This document shows positions 1 to 6,505 of a stretch of DNA of 11,011 nucleotides, one piece after another. The stretch spans positions 1-11,011 of the forward strand of contig DNVL01000172.1 of assembly GCA_003507515.1 (NCBI GenBank). Reading direction: 5' to 3'. Both the position numbers and the translations under genes were made by a program. The DNA comes from Legionella sp. (lineage in GTDB: Bacteria; Pseudomonadota; Gammaproteobacteria; Legionellales; Legionellaceae). Each line of letters begins with the position of its first letter. Within the stretch, counting starts at the first letter, position 1. Below the pieces are notes generated by a model. That model worked only from the letters and a program-made list of their open reading frames with translations. It ran no database searches and had not been told where the DNA came from.

Positions 1-906
1 AGGTCTTTTTGTGCGCATTCTGGAATTGATAAAAACCATGCGATTGAACCGACACGTATTCAGCAATCCAATGAGATTCATTATTGTCTGCGCGCATTAC
101 AGCACTTTGCCCCATGGATTAGAACCATTTACATTATTACGAATCAGCAAATCCCTTCATCTGTCATCGCTTTGCAAGAAACGGCATTTGGAAATAAAAT
201 TCAAATCATTGATCAAAATGCGTTATTACAGGAATCAAATGCAACATCACCAGTGTTCAACAGCCTAAGTATTGAATGGTTAATCTGGCGTATCAAGGGA
301 CTATCCAATCAATTTATATATTTAAACGATGATTTTTTCATCATACGCCCCGTAACACCAGATGATTTTTTTCAGAGCCAGCGCTTGATGCTCAGAGGTG
401 AATGGAAAGTTCAAGCTGATCAAAAGTGGCTCTTTCAAATCAAACAACACATGCAGGCTTTGATGGGGCGCTCTGAAACAAAAGCAAAAACAAACCCACA
501 CCGATCTTGGCAAGAAAAAAGTGCTCGCCTTGCTGGATGGAAGAAAAAGTTTTATCTTTTACCTCATGCACCGTTCCCTTTACTCAAAGAAACATTTGAG
601 GACTACATACGGCATGAGCCTCAATTGTTCACTAAAAATATGCAGTATCCCTTTCGTCATCCAGATCAAGTATCATGCATCCCATTAATGGTTCATTTGG
701 ACATAAAAGAGAAAAGAGTCATCTTCAATTCAAAGGATCACAGCATCATGGTCAATGGGGCGAGTCATTCATTAAAGAAAATAAAGGCACGTCTGAATAA
801 GGCGATAGATAACCACAAGGTTTTTTTTGTGTGCATGCAGAGCATTGATCAAGCTCCTCCGGCGACGCAGCAATACATGTTAGATTGGCTGCAAAAACAT
901 GTATGA
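1..906 (+). CDS. Stealth-family sugar-phosphate transferase, 5' partial
   Basis: The reading frame is open from the first base and ends at TGA 904-906, so 301 residues are visible and the start lies upstream of the window. The visible part carries the hallmarks of Stealth conserved region 2: an N-E-I-H-Y-C-L-R-A-L segment with F-A-P-W-I and I-Y-I-I-T-N-Q-Q-I-P (about residues 25-53), then F-N-S (86-88) and the L-N-D-D-F-F motif (108-113). A region-3-like segment with L-P-H-A-P-F-P around H189 follows. Known family members transfer hexose-1-phosphate units, as in bacterial capsule polymerases and the animal GlcNAc-1-phosphotransferase GNPTAB. Region 1 would lie outside the window, and only a weak region-4-like tail is visible (about 275-301). 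By inference the enzyme builds or decorates a surface glycan. Its acceptor and donor cannot be read from the sequence. Family assignment is firm, substrate unknown. Confidence 0.85.
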   Translation, partial: RSFCAHSGIDKNHAIEPTRIQQSNEIHYCLRALQHFAPWIRTIYIITNQQIPSSVIALQETAFGNKIQIIDQNALLQESNATSPVFNSLSIEWLIWRIKGLSNQFIYLNDDFFIIRPVTPDDFFQSQRLMLRGEWKVQADQKWLFQIKQHMQALMGRSETKAKTNPHRSWQEKSARLAGWKKKFYLLPHAPFPLLKETFEDYIRHEPQLFTKNMQYPFRHPDQVSCIPLMVHLDIKEKRVIFNSKDHSIMVNGASHSLKKIKARLNKAIDNHKVFFVCMQSIDQAPPATQQYMLDWLQKHV

Positions 907-966
907 ACACCAAAGTATGTTGACAATATCTTTAGCGTCCTACCAGCAATAAAGACACCATTCATT

Positions 967-994
967 TTGTACATCTGCTGAACTATGCGATAAT
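967..994 (+). promoter_or_regulatory. Likely sigma70-type promoter of the deaminase gene
   Basis: A TTGTAC -35-like box (967-972) stands 16 bases before a GATAAT -10-like box (989-994). The -10 box is preceded by TG plus one base (986-988), the extended -10 arrangement. The predicted transcription start near 1001 leaves a leader of about 26 bases before the ATG at 1027. It lies in the only non-coding gap between the Stealth gene and the deaminase, so the deaminase is probably transcribed on its own. No operator-like repeat is evident. Confidence 0.5.
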
Positions 995-1026
995 AGTGTA
1001 CTGGTAAACCCAACCTCACATATGCC

Positions 1027-2520
1027 ATGACACCGTATCGCCTAGCCCATTGGCTTTTCATTCCGTTTTTCTGCTGGTCATCACTAGCGACAGCCAATGT
1101 ATCTGTGTATTTTGAAAATATAAAGTCAAACCGAAGAGCACTGCATACTTTTTTCAAAAATATGCCGAAGGGTGGCGAATTACACTATCATCTAGCCGGG
1201 GGCGCATATCCTGAAATGATGCTGGCGCTGGCCGCTCACGGGGATTATTGTATGGATCCCAAGACCTTTTCCCTTAGTACAATCCTAACCTCTTGCCCTG
1301 GAATACACTCAAAGCAATTGGCTAGCGACAAATATTTATATGATAAAACCCTGCGGGCCTGGTCTATGAAAGACTTTGTCCCCGGACCTGAATCAGGGCA
1401 TGATCATTTTTTTGCAAGTTTTTTTAAATTTTTACCTGTTGCGTCAGATTATCAAGCCAAATTACTCGCAGACACAATGCAGCGCGCAGCAAAACAAAAT
1501 GAACTATACTTGGAGATCATCGTATCTCCAGACAATGCCAAAGCCGCATCTTATGGACCATTGGCACAAAAAAAACCAGATTTTGTGAGAAAACAACGCG
1601 CTCTTCTAGCCAACAAAGACTTCCAAAATAACGTGAAGCATACGATAGCTGAAAGCAATCGTATGCTTCACGATGCACGCAGTGAATTAAGCTGCGATAC
1701 AAAGCCTGAACAGGCCGTCTGCCAATTAACGGTTAAATTTCAATACTTGGTCTTGCGTGAACAACCGCTAGATCAAGTCTTTGCCCAAGCACTCAATGGA
1801 TTTTTAGCCGCTACTCAATCAGACAATATTGTTGGCATTAACCTGGTGCAAGCTGAGGACGGCGTTATTTCATTACGTGACTATCAAGCACAAATGGCCA
1901 TTTTTAACTTTTTGCATGCCACCTACCCTACCGTGCATATCGCATTGCACGCCGGTGAACTGTCCTTGCCTTCGGGTTCCCAAAGCACCCATATCCAAGA
2001 AGCCATCAAAACTGGGCACGCTGAACGCATCGGTCATGGGGTTGCCATTACCCATGAGAATAATGCTACCGCATTATTACAGGACATGGCTCGCATTCCT
2101 ATCCCAGTAGAGATCAACCTCACCAGCAATCGCAAAATTTTACTCATTTCAGGTCAGCAGCATCCTTTGCATGACTATTTAGCGCATCACGTCCCAGTGG
2201 TGCTCTCCACCGATGACGAAGGGATTTTGCGCACGGATTTAACACACCAATATGTCGATGCTGTGATGCACCACCATCTCGATTACCCCACCATCAAAGC
2301 AATTAACCGCAACGCATTGACCTACAGCTTTTTGCCAGGCAAAAGCTTATGGGCTAACGCCACTCGCCAATGCCGCGTCCCCGAATGCCAACACTTATCC
2401 AGCTCCAGCTGCCTACACTTCATCCAGTCCAATCTAAAAGCAAGACTGCAATGGAAATTGGAGATGAAGCTCATCGAGTTCGAGCGCTCTAAGCATCCAG
2501 CCACGCACCACAACGGGTAG
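1027..2520 (+). CDS. Exported adenosine deaminase (ADGF-like), zinc-dependent
   Basis: The 497-residue product should hydrolyse adenosine (and probably deoxyadenosine) to inosine and ammonia. Its start is M-P-K-G-G-E-L-H-Y-H-L with the zinc ligands H53 and H55. H-A-G-E (H308, catalytic E311), R-I-G-H-G (H337) and S-T-D-D (D396, D397) complete the metallo-dependent deaminase active site. It is longer than cytosolic bacterial deaminases (about 330-350 residues). The extra length and the V-E-I-N-L-T-S-N segment (361-368) resemble the secreted ADGF/CECR1-type deaminases. Residues 1-24 look like a signal peptide: R5 and H8, a hydrophobic core to about residue 21, and A-T-A before N24. The protein should therefore act in the periplasm or outside the cell. 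No clear Shine-Dalgarno sequence precedes the ATG; the signal peptide supports this start. It may scavenge purines or act on host adenosine; the sequence cannot decide. Confidence 0.88.
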   Translation: MTPYRLAHWLFIPFFCWSSLATANVSVYFENIKSNRRALHTFFKNMPKGGELHYHLAGGAYPEMMLALAAHGDYCMDPKTFSLSTILTSCPGIHSKQLASDKYLYDKTLRAWSMKDFVPGPESGHDHFFASFFKFLPVASDYQAKLLADTMQRAAKQNELYLEIIVSPDNAKAASYGPLAQKKPDFVRKQRALLANKDFQNNVKHTIAESNRMLHDARSELSCDTKPEQAVCQLTVKFQYLVLREQPLDQVFAQALNGFLAATQSDNIVGINLVQAEDGVISLRDYQAQMAIFNFLHATYPTVHIALHAGELSLPSGSQSTHIQEAIKTGHAERIGHGVAITHENNATALLQDMARIPIPVEINLTSNRKILLISGQQHPLHDYLAHHVPVVLSTDDEGILRTDLTHQYVDAVMHHHLDYPTIKAINRNALTYSFLPGKSLWANATRQCRVPECQHLSSSSCLHFIQSNLKARLQWKLEMKLIEFERSKHPATHHNG

Positions 2521-2599
2521 AGTCCATAGATCGATCGTATCCTATGCTAAGATTTAAAAATTAAAGTAAACCCCCTATGCCATCCCTATAAACCCTTAG

Positions 2600-2618
2600 T
2601 GTAAAATATTTTTTTACA
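2600..2618. repeat. AT-rich inverted repeat in the 2521-2751 gap
   Basis: TGTAAAA (2600-2606) and TTTTACA (2612-2618) form a perfect 7-bp inverted repeat around a 5-base loop. It is too AT-rich and lacks a following T run, so it is a poor terminator; it could be an operator or chance. The rest of the 231-base gap shows no convincing promoter, RNA gene or conserved-looking frame. A small GATCGATC palindrome lies just after the deaminase stop. Confidence 0.25.
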
Positions 2619-2751
2619 ATGATACTGTTATCACCCAGGCATATGGATATGGAGGACGCAAAAAAATTATATTGAATACAAGTTCGACTCGATGCGAAAG
2701 GAAAGCTGTTGCTGAAATTTCGAAAAAGACTATATTTAAGGAGTTTTTTAG

Positions 2752-3147
2752 ATGAAATATAAAAAGTTAATATTATCCATTTTTTTATTAAGTTTGCTCC
2801 CTATTACACAGGCAAAAGAAGCTAGTCAGGTTAGGCATGTAATATTAAATAATACCATGGATTCGATTCGTTACGACTTCCAGAATACCACTGGAAGTCC
2901 ATGCCACGAATCCGGTAAAATATTGCCTGGACAATTTAAAGATTTAAATTGCCAAGATGCTAAATCTACGTCATATTCTGTCTACTCTCTGAATTTGACA
3001 ATTTTTTACACGGGTTGGTTTGGTTCGGTGACAAATCGCTGCACATCCATCAAGGAATACGATGTTAAAAATGATAAATTGCTCAACGACAAGCAACTGA
3101 TTTGGACTGTCAATGATCTGTGCTTGGTTGATGTCACTGAAATCTAA
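2752..3147 (+). CDS. Small secreted four-cysteine protein, function unknown
   Basis: I do not recognise this 131-residue protein. It begins with a typical signal peptide: M-K-Y-K-K, a hydrophobic run to about residue 17, and a likely cleavage after T-Q-A at residue 21. The mature part of about 110 residues is hydrophilic with several beta-like stretches. It holds exactly four cysteines (C51, C67, C97, C124), which suggests two disulfides and a folded periplasmic or secreted domain. There are no other membrane segments and no lipobox. AAGGAG at 2738-2743, 8 bases before the ATG, is a strong ribosome binding site. A Rho-independent terminator follows directly, so it is a self-contained unit, though no convincing promoter was found upstream. 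Base composition is AT-rich like its surroundings. It could be an inhibitor, adhesin or exported effector, but nothing seen supports a specific role. Confidence 0.75.
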   Translation: MKYKKLILSIFLLSLLPITQAKEASQVRHVILNNTMDSIRYDFQNTTGSPCHESGKILPGQFKDLNCQDAKSTSYSVYSLNLTIFYTGWFGSVTNRCTSIKEYDVKNDKLLNDKQLIWTVNDLCLVDVTEI

Positions 3148-3151
3148 TCTT

Positions 3152-3179
3152 CCACTTAGCCTCGCTAAGCGGTTTTTTT
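3152..3179 (+). terminator. Rho-independent terminator of the four-cysteine protein gene
   Basis: The stem CTTAGC (3155-3160) pairs with GCTAAG (3164-3169) around a CTC loop. After one mismatch, CC 3152-3153 pairs with GG 3171-3172. Seven T residues (3173-3179) follow at once. It begins four bases after the stop codon of the preceding gene. Confidence 0.8.
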
Positions 3180-3185
3180 ATGAGA

Positions 3186-3225
3186 AAACGCTGTTACCTG
3201 CAAACATACGCAGGTAACAGCGTTT
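3186..3225 (-). terminator. 16-bp perfect hairpin, likely terminator of a lost minus-strand gene
   Basis: Bases 3186-3201 and 3210-3225 are exact reverse complements (16 of 16) with an 8-base loop. The arms begin with AAA and end with TTT, so the hairpin could terminate in both directions. On the minus strand the stem is followed by one more T and then CTC, and it lies about 10 bases after the TAA of the minus-strand coding remnant at 3235-3351. That position is what a terminator would have. It could also be one copy of a dispersed palindromic repeat. Confidence 0.5.
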
Positions 3226-3234
3226 AGGGATGTT

Positions 3235-3351
3235 TTATTTCAAGCCAGCAGGAAGGTTAATGTGAATTTCTTCTGAACTTGAACTACACCATCTAGGCCA
3301 TTTTTCAGTTTCTAAATTTTCAATGGACAGGCATGATGCTAGCAGGCATAT
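3235..3351 (-). pseudogene. Probable 3' remnant of a minus-strand gene
   Basis: On the minus strand a frame is open for 39 codons and ends in TAA (3237-3235), just before a strong hairpin. It reads like a natural protein end: E-N-L-E-T-E-K-W-P-R-W-C, then four serines, then E-E-I-H-I-N-L-P-A-G-L-K. There is no in-frame ATG or ribosome binding site. An in-frame TGA at 3354-3352 closes it upstream, inside the start of the TTL-like gene. The simplest reading is the tail of a gene whose front was lost when the TTL-like segment arrived or was rearranged. The alternative is a chance open frame. I cannot name the parent family. Confidence 0.35.
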
Positions 3352-4346
3352 TCAAAAAAACGTATCGCTTTAATTTTCAAGAAAATCATTCGCCAACGCA
3401 ACATCAATTAGCCCTATTTTTGCAATGCGCAGGCTTAAAATCCACGCGCAGGCCCTGCTTGGCTCATTTTAGTGATCGCCATTTAAATTTTTCACCCGAC
3501 GCGTGTGAGTGCCTTGAGTTCAAACATCTACTTGCACAGCTGGTGCAACGCTATTGCCCGGCCGTGATGCCAGAAACATACCTCTTTGATGCTTCTTCTT
3601 GGGTTGCAAACTTAAATCGTCTAGCGGATGCACATTACATGACGCACCGGGTTTTGTCCGACAAAATAGAGAATATGGCTTGGATTTTAAAACCTGCATT
3701 ATTAAACAATGGCCAACACATTAAAATTTTTGATCATTTAAGCCAGATTGAATCCCATTATTTACAACCCAATCATCTCAGTGGACCACATGTATTGCAA
3801 CGCTATATCACGGATCCTGATTTGATCGATGGACGAAAATACAGTCTGCGTTTTTTTGTAGTGATTACCCGAGAAGCAGGTGCTTTTTTGTATCCACAAG
3901 GTTATTTGAATGTGGCGCTAGCACCATATGCTGCTCATGATTTCAACGCATTAAACGCTCATTTAACCAATGAACACCTACATCACCAGGATGTTTCTGT
4001 TGAGCAGATCCCTACTTCGACGTTCGCGTCTTGGTATCCGCAGATTCAATCCATTGTAAAATCGGTAACATCAGGCTTAGAATCTGCCTTTCCTTATGCT
4101 TTTACTATTCAAAAAAAACGAACGTTTGCAGTATTTGGATTTGATTTTATGATAGATAAGCAAAAACGCGTTTGGTTGTTGGAAGCAAACCATGGGCCTT
4201 GTTTTCCAATGAATGAAGATCATCCGTTACAACAGTCTCTGTATCGTCCATTTTGGGAAGCGATGGTAAAGCAATTTGTCTTGCCCATCACGACCGGGGA
4301 AGCAATGAATAGGAACGGTTGTGCAGGATTTGAATCGATGCGCTAA
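3333..4346 (+). CDS. Tubulin-tyrosine-ligase-like (TTL) ATP-grasp enzyme
   Basis: The 337-residue protein shows the TTL domain pattern. There is W-I-L-K-P (117-121, with the nucleotide-contacting K120), and V-L-Q-R-Y-I followed by G-R-K-Y-S-L-R (167-173, K169 and R173). F-G-F-D-F-M-I-D (268-275) and W-L-L-E-A-N (281-286) follow. D271, E284 and N286 keep the spacing of the three metal/ATP ligands of vertebrate TTL (D318, E331, N333). The family ligates an amino acid (Tyr, Glu or Gly) to a protein carboxylate using ATP. No signal peptide or membrane segment is seen. Two adjacent ATG codons (3333, 3336) follow a weak GGACAGG site. The gene converges on the next minus-strand gene with a 7-base gap. 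It may modify a host protein or an endogenous one; the target is unknown. Bacterial ATP-grasp peptide ligases are the main alternative. Confidence 0.8.
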   Translation: MMLAGIFKKTYRFNFQENHSPTQHQLALFLQCAGLKSTRRPCLAHFSDRHLNFSPDACECLEFKHLLAQLVQRYCPAVMPETYLFDASSWVANLNRLADAHYMTHRVLSDKIENMAWILKPALLNNGQHIKIFDHLSQIESHYLQPNHLSGPHVLQRYITDPDLIDGRKYSLRFFVVITREAGAFLYPQGYLNVALAPYAAHDFNALNAHLTNEHLHHQDVSVEQIPTSTFASWYPQIQSIVKSVTSGLESAFPYAFTIQKKRTFAVFGFDFMIDKQKRVWLLEANHGPCFPMNEDHPLQQSLYRPFWEAMVKQFVLPITTGEAMNRNGCAGFESMR

Positions 4347-4377
4347 AAAAGGTTTACTTCTCACCAATCTGCGCATC
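4337..4377. repeat. Inverted repeat spanning two convergent gene ends
   Basis: GATGCGC (4337-4343) and GCGCATC (4371-4377) are perfect 7-base complements around a 27-base loop that contains both stop codons. No standard terminator is seen between the two genes. A run of six A residues (4345-4350) reads as T on the minus strand. It might slow transcription from both sides, or be chance. Confidence 0.2.
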
Positions 4378-5025
4378 AAACGCAAGCGTCTCGCGATTCT
4401 CTGCTTGTTTTTGAAGATCGGTGCGATAATCTGGCAAGAGTTCCAATAATGCCGTGACCTTTAAAATGGCATCGTAAAATTCACGACGATAGCTTCGTAA
4501 ATCAATATTGATAGCCTCAGAACGTTCAACATAGGAAGCCAATTTGTTAACGATAGCCCCTGGATCATCTGTTGCTGTTTTTAACAGCGAGCTAAAATCC
4601 TTCGACAAAGCGATCAATGTCGCCTGACTCTCGGCAATCAGTATTTGATGACTCGTTTCCAACACTTGGAAACGTTCACCCATCTCAATCAAGCCTGTCC
4701 GTTGCTGTTCCAAATCTTCACGAACGATCCCACCCGGCTGATCTTTGTCTTTGGTGTCTTCGCCAGACAACAAGTAGTCAATAAATAATTTTTGTGAGTA
4801 TATTTGGTAATCATGGGCTTGCTGAAGAATAATGCCGTTAAACACATTTTTTAACGGCACACGTAGCAATTGAAAATACACACTCCGGGGGTCGTGTGCT
4901 GCTGTAGACAACTCTCCCGGTGGTAAATGAATGTTGAATCGAGCCAGAATCCGCTCTGCCGTGAGCATGCCATAGGTAGAAAACCAGGCTGACCAATCCA
5001 TTTGTTCTTGTTTCTCACTCATCAT
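4354..5025 (-). CDS. Unrecognised helical protein, 223 residues
   Basis: I do not recognise this protein. It has no signal peptide or membrane span and looks almost wholly alpha-helical. The N-terminal third is rich in aromatic residues (W11, W14, F15, Y18) and includes L-P-P-G-E-L at 34-39 and a D-P-R-S-V-Y-F segment at 45-51. A charged, glycine-containing linker (about 88-100) leads to a long helix, possibly coiled coil, over about 103-205. Two ATG codons stand side by side (5025, 5022); the weak GGGA upstream is better spaced from the second. The gene lies about 40 bases after the 5065-5775 gene on the same strand, so both may share a transcript with lpxH and minC. Intact length and ordinary composition support a real gene. 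A structural or regulatory role is possible, but there is no evidence for one. Confidence 0.7.
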   Translation of the reverse strand: MMSEKQEQMDWSAWFSTYGMLTAERILARFNIHLPPGELSTAAHDPRSVYFQLLRVPLKNVFNGIILQQAHDYQIYSQKLFIDYLLSGEDTKDKDQPGGIVREDLEQQRTGLIEMGERFQVLETSHQILIAESQATLIALSKDFSSLLKTATDDPGAIVNKLASYVERSEAINIDLRSYRREFYDAILKVTALLELLPDYRTDLQKQAENRETLAFDAQIGEK

Positions 5026-5064
5026 GCATCCCGTATGATATTTTTTTATTTTTCATGGATTCGA

Positions 5065-5775
5065 TTAAGGCCTAGGTCCTGCTCTTGGAGCCTCAGGCTC
5101 ATCCCTATTCTGGATTAACCCTTTGAGGTCTTTCGATAAATCGTATGTCTTTTTAATATCTAAATATTTGGCCTGTGTCATGACAGCCCCGGTTTCATCA
5201 TAAAAAGTCCCTTCTGTTTTCTTACAGCCCTTGATGGCCAACAATACTTCTGCAGATCGTTGAATGGCATCTTCTTGGGCGAACGTAAACTCTTTTTTAT
5301 CATCACGCTTCAGGTTTTTAATCATCATTTGCCCATGCGTATCAAATTCCACATCGAAATCAACACCTGGTTGAAGACTGAATGGCCGTTCTCCTAATCC
5401 TGCCAACTGTCCTACTGTTGTTTGTCTTAATTTATGGCCTGCGCTACTCAACGCATCAAACATTTTGGCTTGCTCAATGGGAAGACGCTCCGCTAAGTAT
5501 TGACAGAGTTCAAAATTCGTCGCCATGATCGTGCTCATGGCAGAATCAAACGTCTCATAACCTGCTCGCTCCCCGCGATACTGCCCTTTTAACCTCTTGG
5601 ATATTTCATCCCCTTTCGGCCTTATTTCATCGTACTGTTCTTTATAGCGTGCGTTTTTTTCAGCTACACGGTTTTTTTCCTCAGTATCTTTTTCATCCTT
5701 CTGTTTCTTAAAAAGAGCAGCCAGTTCATCCGCAACTTTTCTTCGTTGTTCTTTAATTTCATCATCTGTTGGCAT
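5065..5775 (-). CDS. Unrecognised charged helical protein coupled to lpxH, 236 residues
   Basis: I do not recognise this family. The first 70 residues are dominated by K, R, E and D with heptad-like spacing, as in a coiled coil. The middle (75-125) looks helical, and a beta-like stretch around F-D-V-E-F-D-T (140-146) follows. The C-terminus ends in a proline-rich tail (E-P-E-A-P-R-A-G-P-R-P). There is one cysteine pair too far apart to suggest a motif, no signal peptide and no membrane span. I chose the ATG at 5775 rather than the upstream in-frame ATG at 5823. It has a GGAG site 7 bases before it and starts one base after the lpxH stop, which suggests translational coupling; the longer form would overlap lpxH by 47 bases. 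Coupling implies co-expression with lpxH but not a shared function. Confidence 0.7.
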   Translation of the reverse strand: MPTDDEIKEQRRKVADELAALFKKQKDEKDTEEKNRVAEKNARYKEQYDEIRPKGDEISKRLKGQYRGERAGYETFDSAMSTIMATNFELCQYLAERLPIEQAKMFDALSSAGHKLRQTTVGQLAGLGERPFSLQPGVDFDVEFDTHGQMMIKNLKRDDKKEFTFAQEDAIQRSAEVLLAIKGCKKTEGTFYDETGAVMTQAKYLDIKKTYDLSKDLKGLIQNRDEPEAPRAGPRP

Positions 5776-5776
5776 G

Positions 5777-6505
5777 TTAGTTCTCCAGTAGTCGATTAAA
5801 ATAAAACCCACTTGATTTATCATAACACATCAATAACGGATTGTCATCCCAGTCGCTCAGCACGTATCGCCGATAGGTAATGCCTTGGTCAGCATAGGTA
5901 GTGAGACCTGGCTTATGGGTATGCCCATGGACTAGTACATCAACCCCCAATATTCGCATATGATTTAGCACGCTACTAACGACCACATCCATTATAAATG
6001 CTGATTTGGTTCGGTTGGATTGGCTGCGTGTACGTACTTGATTAACCAATCGCGCTCGAAATGCCAGCGGCAACAGCATAAACAACGAAGGAAATACGCG
6101 ATTACGTGTAAGGCGGCGTAACCATTGATGACCACGGTCTGCCGTGCAGTAGCGATCGCCGTGTACCAGCAATACGCGTTCATCTCCCAATGTGATAATG
6201 GATGGCTCTTTCAATATCGTGAGGCCTGATAACTCCGCAAATGAATTGCCCAATAAAAAATCACGATTTCCAGGCATAAAATACACCGCGACACCCTGAT
6301 CGCCTAGACGGGTCAATTGATAGAGGATAGAACGACTCCATGCGTCCAGCGCGTCATCGCCCGGCCAAACATGAAAAAAATCACCTAATATATACACGGA
6401 TCGTGTGTGGGTTGATGCCCATTGGATAAACTGATGAAACCGCTCGGTAATGGCGGTTTCATCAGGGTGCAAATGAAGATCAGATATAAATACCGCATCA
6501 ATCAT
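5777..6505 (-). CDS. lpxH: UDP-2,3-diacylglucosamine diphosphatase
   Basis: LpxH cleaves UDP-2,3-diacylglucosamine to lipid X and UMP, the fourth step of lipid A synthesis, at the cytoplasmic face of the inner membrane. The 242-residue length matches the family. All metallophosphoesterase residues are present with the numbering of E. coli LpxH shifted by one or less: S-D-L-H-L (D9, H11), G-D-F-F-x-x-W (D42), G-N-R-D-F-L-L-G (N80), H-G-D (H115) and H-G-H-T-H (H195, H197). The hydrophobic, arginine-containing insertion around 137-160 fits the cap that binds acyl chains. The start codon overlaps the minC stop by four bases (ATGA), and no strong ribosome binding site is seen, so translation is probably coupled to minC. 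The gene is essential in bacteria that use this route, and it marks the organism as Gram-negative. Confidence 0.95.
   Translation of the reverse strand: MIDAVFISDLHLHPDETAITERFHQFIQWASTHTRSVYILGDFFHVWPGDDALDAWSRSILYQLTRLGDQGVAVYFMPGNRDFLLGNSFAELSGLTILKEPSIITLGDERVLLVHGDRYCTADRGHQWLRRLTRNRVFPSLFMLLPLAFRARLVNQVRTRSQSNRTKSAFIMDVVVSSVLNHMRILGVDVLVHGHTHKPGLTTYADQGITYRRYVLSDWDDNPLLMCYDKSSGFYFNRLLEN
5783..5786 (-). promoter_or_regulatory. Ribosome binding site deciding the start at 5775
   Basis: Minus-strand GGAG lies inside the last codons of lpxH, 7 bases before the ATG at 5775. The alternative ATG at 5823 has no comparable site. Confidence 0.6.

Noticed and set aside
920..925. Perfect TTGACA -35 box between the Stealth and deaminase genes
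   Set aside because: No -10 box at 16-18 bases; the TTGTAC/GATAAT pair downstream is better spaced and closer to the gene.
849..1157. 102-codon minus-strand frame across the Stealth/deaminase junction
   Set aside because: Overlaps two real genes and the promoter on the other strand, with no supporting start signal or recognisable motif.
2709..2736. TTGCTG and TATATT, spaced 16 bases, before the small secreted protein gene
   Set aside because: Transcription would start on or after the ribosome binding site, so it could not serve this gene.
2600..2751. A 50-codon plus-strand open frame ending in TGA just before the small secreted protein gene
   Set aside because: No ATG or ribosome binding site, no recognisable protein character, and it overlaps the ribosome binding site of the real gene; the length is within chance for AT-rich DNA.
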